Part shown: in pieces, positions 60,391 to 64,000 of the stretch
Numbering within the stretch: position 1 is the stretch's first letter
How the letters are laid out: every line of letters begins with the position of its first letter
Assembly: GCA_040382055.1 (NCBI GenBank)
Contig: JBEIGE010000010.1
Span: 33,058 to 97,057, forward strand
Source: JBEIGE01 sp040382055
GTDB taxonomy: Bacteria > Pseudomonadota > Gammaproteobacteria > Burkholderiales > Burkholderiaceae_C
DNA: 64,000 nucleotides
Direction of reading: 5' to 3'
Made by a program: the position numbers and the translations under genes
Notes under the pieces: model-generated
The model's input: the letters and a program-made list of their open reading frames with translations, nothing else
Told to the model about the DNA's origin: nothing
Databases searched by the model: none

Positions 60391-61572
60391 TCAGCGGATA
60401 ACTGCCAATTGTGAGCGGGCTCCTGCCTTGTAGGTAAACAGTGTCAAGGCACCGTTCTTGATATCACCTTTTTCATCAAAACTGATCGGGCCGGTCACGC
60501 CTTTGTAGTCAGCGGTTGCTGCCAAAACAGGCAGGTATTTAGCCGGGTCAGAAGACTTGGCCTTGACCATTGAAGCAACCATCAACTGAACCGCGTCATA
60601 GACGTAAGGTGCATAGAGCTTCACATCGTCATTGAACTTGGCCTTGTATTTGGCACTGAATGCATCCATGCCAGCCTTGCCCTCACCCTCGACACCGCCC
60701 GCTTCTGCGCAATACACCATGTCATCGCCCAGTGCATCACCGGCCAGTTTGATTAGCTCGGTCGTGCAAATGCCATCACCGCCCATGAACTTGGCCTTGA
60801 TACCCAAAGACTTCATTTGTTTGAGCATGGGGCCGCCTACAGCGTCCATGCCGCCGAAGAACACCACATCAGGCTTCTTCCCCTTGATGCTGGTCAGGAT
60901 GGCGTTGAAATCAGACGCCTTGTCGTTGGTGAACTGCTTGTCAACAATCTTGCCACCAGCCGCTTCAACGGCCTTGGTGAATTCCTCGGCAACGCCTTGG
61001 CCGTAAGCCGTGCGGTCGTCAATCACAGCAATGGATTTGCCCTTGAGGGTTTCCACGGCATATTTGCCCAAGGTGCTGCCGAGGTGGACGTCATCGGCCA
61101 CAACACGGAAGGCGGTCTTGAAGCCCTGGCGGGTGTACTTTGGGTTGGTGGCCGATGGGGAAATCTGGGGAATACCGGCATCGCTATAGAGCTTGGAGGC
61201 GGGAATGGTGGTGCCGGAATTGAGGTGGCCTACAACGCCTGCAACTTTGGCATCCACCAATTTTTGTGCCACAGCTGTGCCCTGCTTGGGGTCAGCGCCA
61301 TCGTCTTCGGCCATGAGCTCGAGCTTGACTTTCTTGCCGTCGATCATTACGCCAGCGGCATTGAGTTCTTCAATGGCCAAGCGGGCACCATTCTCATTGT
61401 CTTTACCCAGGTGGGCAATGGCTCCACTGACCGGGCCTACGTGGGCAATCTTGACAACAGCTTCGGCAGCAGCGGCCGGTGCAGCGGCTTCTTTTTTGCC
61501 ACATGCGGTCAGCAGAACTGCTGTCGCTATCAGGGTCAAGGTCAAGGCCGGTGTCAGATGTTTGGCTCTCAT
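60391..61572 (-). CDS. Branched-chain amino acid-type ABC binding lipoprotein (LivJ/LivK family)
   Basis: About 393 residues of the Peripla_BP_6 family. ATG at 61572 has GGAG six bases upstream and starts MRAKHLTPALTL; the signal ends in lipobox LLTACGKKE. The mature protein shows VKIAHVGPVSGAIAHLGKDNENGARLAIEELNAAG, VGHLNSGTTIPASKLYSDAGIPQISPSATNP and DDRTAYGQGVAEEF. It binds branched-chain amino acids or similar molecules. The permease and ATPase genes are not adjacent. Confidence 0.92.
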   Translation of the reverse strand: MRAKHLTPALTLTLIATAVLLTACGKKEAAAPAAAAEAVVKIAHVGPVSGAIAHLGKDNENGARLAIEELNAAGVMIDGKKVKLELMAEDDGADPKQGTAVAQKLVDAKVAGVVGHLNSGTTIPASKLYSDAGIPQISPSATNPKYTRQGFKTAFRVVADDVHLGSTLGKYAVETLKGKSIAVIDDRTAYGQGVAEEFTKAVEAAGGKIVDKQFTNDKASDFNAILTSIKGKKPDVVFFGGMDAVGGPMLKQMKSLGIKAKFMGGDGICTTELIKLAGDALGDDMVYCAEAGGVEGEGKAGMDAFSAKYKAKFNDDVKLYAPYVYDAVQLMVASMVKAKSSDPAKYLPVLAATADYKGVTGPISFDEKGDIKNGALTLFTYKAGARSQLAVIR

Positions 61573-61679
61573 AAAAAACTCCATTTCGAGGGTAGTTAGG
61601 GTTGGTTAAGAATACTCGCGGCTGCGAGATTAACTTAATTTGGCTTGGGTAGAGGTGATAACCCACAAGTTCCAAGGGT

Positions 61680-62072
61680 TTATGCCTCAAAGCGAGGGGG
61701 AGAATCGTTTTCGGTTGTAGAGGGTTGTTTGTGAATTTCATCGCGCACTGTCTTCATAACCGATTCACGTAATCGAAGAAGCACTTCTTGGGCCAGACGC
61801 GGCTGCATCTGACTGAGTTGCTCATTCACCAGATCATTAACCACCGTGACAATTTGGGCGCGAATAGTGACTTCAAGCTTCAGCATGACGCGTTCAATCA
61901 GATCGTTGATATGCACCTGATCAGAAACCAGGTCAAACTCAACATCTGGCGTAGGTTGCTCTCGCGGCTGTGAAGACTCGGGCTCAGGCTCAGGATAAGG
62001 CCGGCTGGGCGGCTCCACCACCTCAGTCAAGGTAGGCAGAAAGCGGCCTGGGGGTTTGGGGCTGGCATGCAT
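61680..62072 (-). CDS. Conserved-looking hypothetical protein after holC
   Basis: 130 residues. A Pro/Glu-rich, probably disordered N-terminus (about 1-50) is followed by a long amphipathic helix region (VHINDLIERVMLKLEVTIRAQIVTVVNDLVNEQLSQMQPRLAQEVLLRLRESVMKTVRDEI), likely a coiled coil. The ATG overlaps the holC stop (TGATG), with AAGGAG eight bases upstream, so it is coupled to holC. Function unknown. Confidence 0.75.
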   Translation of the reverse strand: MHASPKPPGRFLPTLTEVVEPPSRPYPEPEPESSQPREQPTPDVEFDLVSDQVHINDLIERVMLKLEVTIRAQIVTVVNDLVNEQLSQMQPRLAQEVLLRLRESVMKTVRDEIHKQPSTTENDSPPRFEA

Positions 62073-62506
62073 CAAGCAGTCTCCTTCAGGGCCACATCGT
62101 GGCGCGTCATTTGCAAGCCGTGTTGGGCATAGTGCTTCCAGCGGGTTCGGGCGAGTTGACGGTCGTGTTCTTCCAGGGAGACCACCTCAATCACACGCTC
62201 AAAGTGATTGAAGCCCGAAGGGACCTCATCTGACAAGTTCAGCAGCACCTGGTGGTGAGGTACCTGGTCGGTGGTTTCAGCCAGGATGACGGCAGAACGA
62301 CCCAATACAGAATCCGGGCTGCCCATCCGACAATGGGGCACAAAGTCGAGTGCAGAGAAAGTCCACAAACTGGTATCAAGTTGATCCAGCACGTCAGCGG
62401 AACTCACCACCACCACCCGGGCCTGGTTCAGCACGGCTTTGCGCAGCAAACGGCAGACGTAGGCCAGCTTGTCCGGCGCGTTGAAATGAAAGGCAACATC
62501 GGTCAT
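62072..62506 (-). CDS. holC: DNA polymerase III subunit chi
   Basis: 144 residues. Typical chi opening VAFHFNAPDKLAYVCRLLRKAVLNQARVVVVSSADVLDQLDTSLWTFSALDFVPHC, with the WTFSALDFVPH segment conserved, then LNLSDEVPSGFNHFERVIEVVSLEEHDRQLARTRWKHY. Chi links the clamp loader to SSB. pepA-holC order is common in proteobacteria; the pepA stop is 61 bp upstream. Confidence 0.93.
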   Translation of the reverse strand: MTDVAFHFNAPDKLAYVCRLLRKAVLNQARVVVVSSADVLDQLDTSLWTFSALDFVPHCRMGSPDSVLGRSAVILAETTDQVPHHQVLLNLSDEVPSGFNHFERVIEVVSLEEHDRQLARTRWKHYAQHGLQMTRHDVALKETA

Positions 62507-62567
62507 AGGCTGGCGTGACTACATGGGACCATGCTGTCATTACTAGGGTCTGCTTGGCGGCTGTGCC

Positions 62568-64000
62568 TCAAGCCGCTTTTAAAGCCCGGGAGGCTTTAGG
62601 TGCCGGATCGTGAGCCGTAGACAAGAGATAGTCCACCAACAACCCGACAGGCCGACCGGTTGCACCTTTGGCGGCACCCGTTTTCCAGGCCGTACCCGCA
62701 ATGTCCAGATGGGCCCAAGGAAATTTGGTGGCAAAGCGCTGCAAAAATTTGGCTGCAGTTACAGCCCCAGCTGCACGGCTGCCCACGTTGGCAACATCGG
62801 CAAAGGACGTCTTCAGGCCGTCCGCGTACTCGTCGTCCAGCGGCATACGCCAGCACAAGTCCATGGACGAATCGCCCGCATCCATGAGTTGTTTGGCCAG
62901 CTCATCCTGGGACGCAAACATGCCGCTTCGCACGCCACCCAGGGCGACCACACAGGCACCCGTCAAAGTAGCAATATCGACAACAGCGCGGGGTTTAAAG
63001 CGTTCTGCATAGGTCAGTGCGTCACAAAGAATGAGGCGACCCTCGGCATCCGTGTTGAGGATCTCAATGGTTTGGCCACTCATGCTGGTCACCACATCGC
63101 CAGGTTTGACCGAGCGGCCATCTGGCATGTTCTCGCAGGTCGGAATCAAACCCACCACATGAATAGCGGGTTTGAGATCAGCCAGCGCACGGAACACTCC
63201 CAGAACACTGGCTGCGCCGCACATGTCGAACTTCATTTCATCCATTTCAGCCGCTGGCTTGATGGAAATACCACCGGTGTCAAACGTGATGCCCTTGCCC
63301 ACCAGTACCGTGGGTGGGGCTGCTTTGGCTGTGCCCTTGTATTCCAAAACAATGAAGCGCAGAGGTTCTGCCGAGCCTTTGGCCACAGCCATGAATGAGC
63401 CCATGCCAAGTTTGGCAACCTCCTTGGGCCCCAACACCTGGCAAGTGATCTTGGGCAAACGGGACAGCGAGCGCGCAGCCTGAGCCAGCATCGTCGGTGT
63501 TGCGTAATTGGCTGGCCGATTGGCCCATTCCTTGGCCAGTTCGACACCGGCAACAGTGGCCACGGCCTGATTGAATGCCGTCTTGACTTCGGAGGTCTGC
63601 GGTACAGCAAATGTCACGCCGGCCAGCGTGCGCGCCTCGGGCTTGGATTTTGTTGTTGTGTAGGAATAGGTGGCATCTGCGATGGCCAGAACAGCGGCCT
63701 TCAGCGACTGTGGACTGATCTCACCTGCAAAGGCAACGGTGATGTTCTTGAGTGGCAGTGCATGGGCACGTACACCCCCAATAGCTGCCGAAATAGCCTG
63801 TCGAACACTACGACTTGTGCCATCACCCGCACCCGCGATCACGGCGCGAGTGCACAGCGCTATGGACGGGCGGTGCAAATGCAACAGCTTGCCGGCTTTG
63901 GAGTCCAGATCGCCGTCTTTGAGCATTTGCCCCAAAAGAGACGAAAACCCGGCTTTACCGGGCTTGAACCCGGTGGTGACCAGTACCACCAGCAGGTCAC
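62568..64000 (-). CDS. pepA: Leucyl aminopeptidase, 5' end outside the window
   Basis: M17 two-metal aminopeptidase, about 477 residues visible; the frame stays open to the window edge (preceding codons read DLLVVLVTTG), so the start lies beyond. The catalytic domain has VGKGITFDTGGISIKPAAEMDEMKFDMCGAASVLG, NMPDGRSVKPGDVVTSMSGQTIEILNTDAEGRLILCDALTYA and the late WAHLDIAGTAW. Metal and catalytic residues of the family are present. E. coli PepA also binds DNA; that role is not assessed. Confidence 0.94.
   Translation of the reverse strand, partial: DLLVVLVTTGFKPGKAGFSSLLGQMLKDGDLDSKAGKLLHLHRPSIALCTRAVIAGAGDGTSRSVRQAISAAIGGVRAHALPLKNITVAFAGEISPQSLKAAVLAIADATYSYTTTKSKPEARTLAGVTFAVPQTSEVKTAFNQAVATVAGVELAKEWANRPANYATPTMLAQAARSLSRLPKITCQVLGPKEVAKLGMGSFMAVAKGSAEPLRFIVLEYKGTAKAAPPTVLVGKGITFDTGGISIKPAAEMDEMKFDMCGAASVLGVFRALADLKPAIHVVGLIPTCENMPDGRSVKPGDVVTSMSGQTIEILNTDAEGRLILCDALTYAERFKPRAVVDIATLTGACVVALGGVRSGMFASQDELAKQLMDAGDSSMDLCWRMPLDDEYADGLKTSFADVANVGSRAAGAVTAAKFLQRFATKFPWAHLDIAGTAWKTGAAKGATGRPVGLLVDYLLSTAHDPAPKASRALKAA

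Noticed and set aside
1..64000. CRISPR array, rRNA genes, prophage
   Set aside because: No regularly spaced repeats, rRNA-like sequence or phage structural genes were seen on reading both strands.

Overview
The window looks like a chromosomal segment of a betaproteobacterium, most likely Comamonadaceae (Rhodoferax/Polaromonas-like). This is inferred from the protein style of SmpB, NusA, IF2 and FabI, the rimP-nusA-infB-rbfA-truB-typA order, and the mix of TRAP and Bug-type binding proteins. Nothing was searched. Both flanks are housekeeping DNA. The interior holds two unusual systems.

Layout. 1-9.3 kb: ratA and smpB, then the translation/transcription operon rimP-nusA-infB-rbfA-truB-typA, all minus except smpB. 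9.4-14.9 kb: a complete yejABEF-type peptide ABC importer, divergent from fabI. 15.8-17.4 kb: small accessory genes (DUF2442, DUF4160, cupin, HNH) among short repeats. 17.4-19.7 kb: an Orn/Lys/Arg decarboxylase.

19.8-25.9 kb is the first system. A clear TPP riboswitch sits at the head of a tightly coupled operon: luxE-like acyl-protein synthetase, luxC-like acyl reductase, ABC ATPase, permease, THI5/NMT1-like binding protein and a short-chain dehydrogenase. Together they look like a thiamine-controlled unit that imports a compound and reduces a carboxylate via an aldehyde to an alcohol. The best hypothesis is salvage of an oxidised thiamine-pyrimidine.

25.9-35.0 kb: an organic-acid uptake and oxidation cluster (TRAP dctPQM, DUF1330, quinone oxidoreductase, a DctP-like protein without signal peptide, a Bug protein, a VOC protein and an Ldh2-type dehydrogenase) opposite a LysR regulator. 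35.1-36.7 kb: fhs.

36.9-60.3 kb is the second system. About 23 kb is bounded by an exact 22-bp direct repeat of the 3' end of tRNA-Ser(GGA), the hallmark of an island integrated at a tRNA. It is a beta-1,3/1,6-glucan (laminarin-type) utilisation system. Outside the cytoplasm are a GH16 lipoprotein, a GH17 lipoprotein with a C-terminal beta-module, a GH81 enzyme, a multi-module glycan-binding-type lipoprotein and a porin. A sugar ABC transporter imports the oligosaccharides. Cytoplasmic GH16, two GH17, GH1 and GH30 enzymes plus glucokinase finish the job. A LacI-family repressor and five near-identical operators (core TGAAAGCGCTTTCA), placed at the promoters, tie it into one regulon. An IS3 remnant lies at the tRNA end; no integrase is visible.

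60.4-64.0 kb returns to housekeeping: a branched-chain amino acid-type binding lipoprotein, a small hypothetical gene, holC and pepA (cut by the window end).
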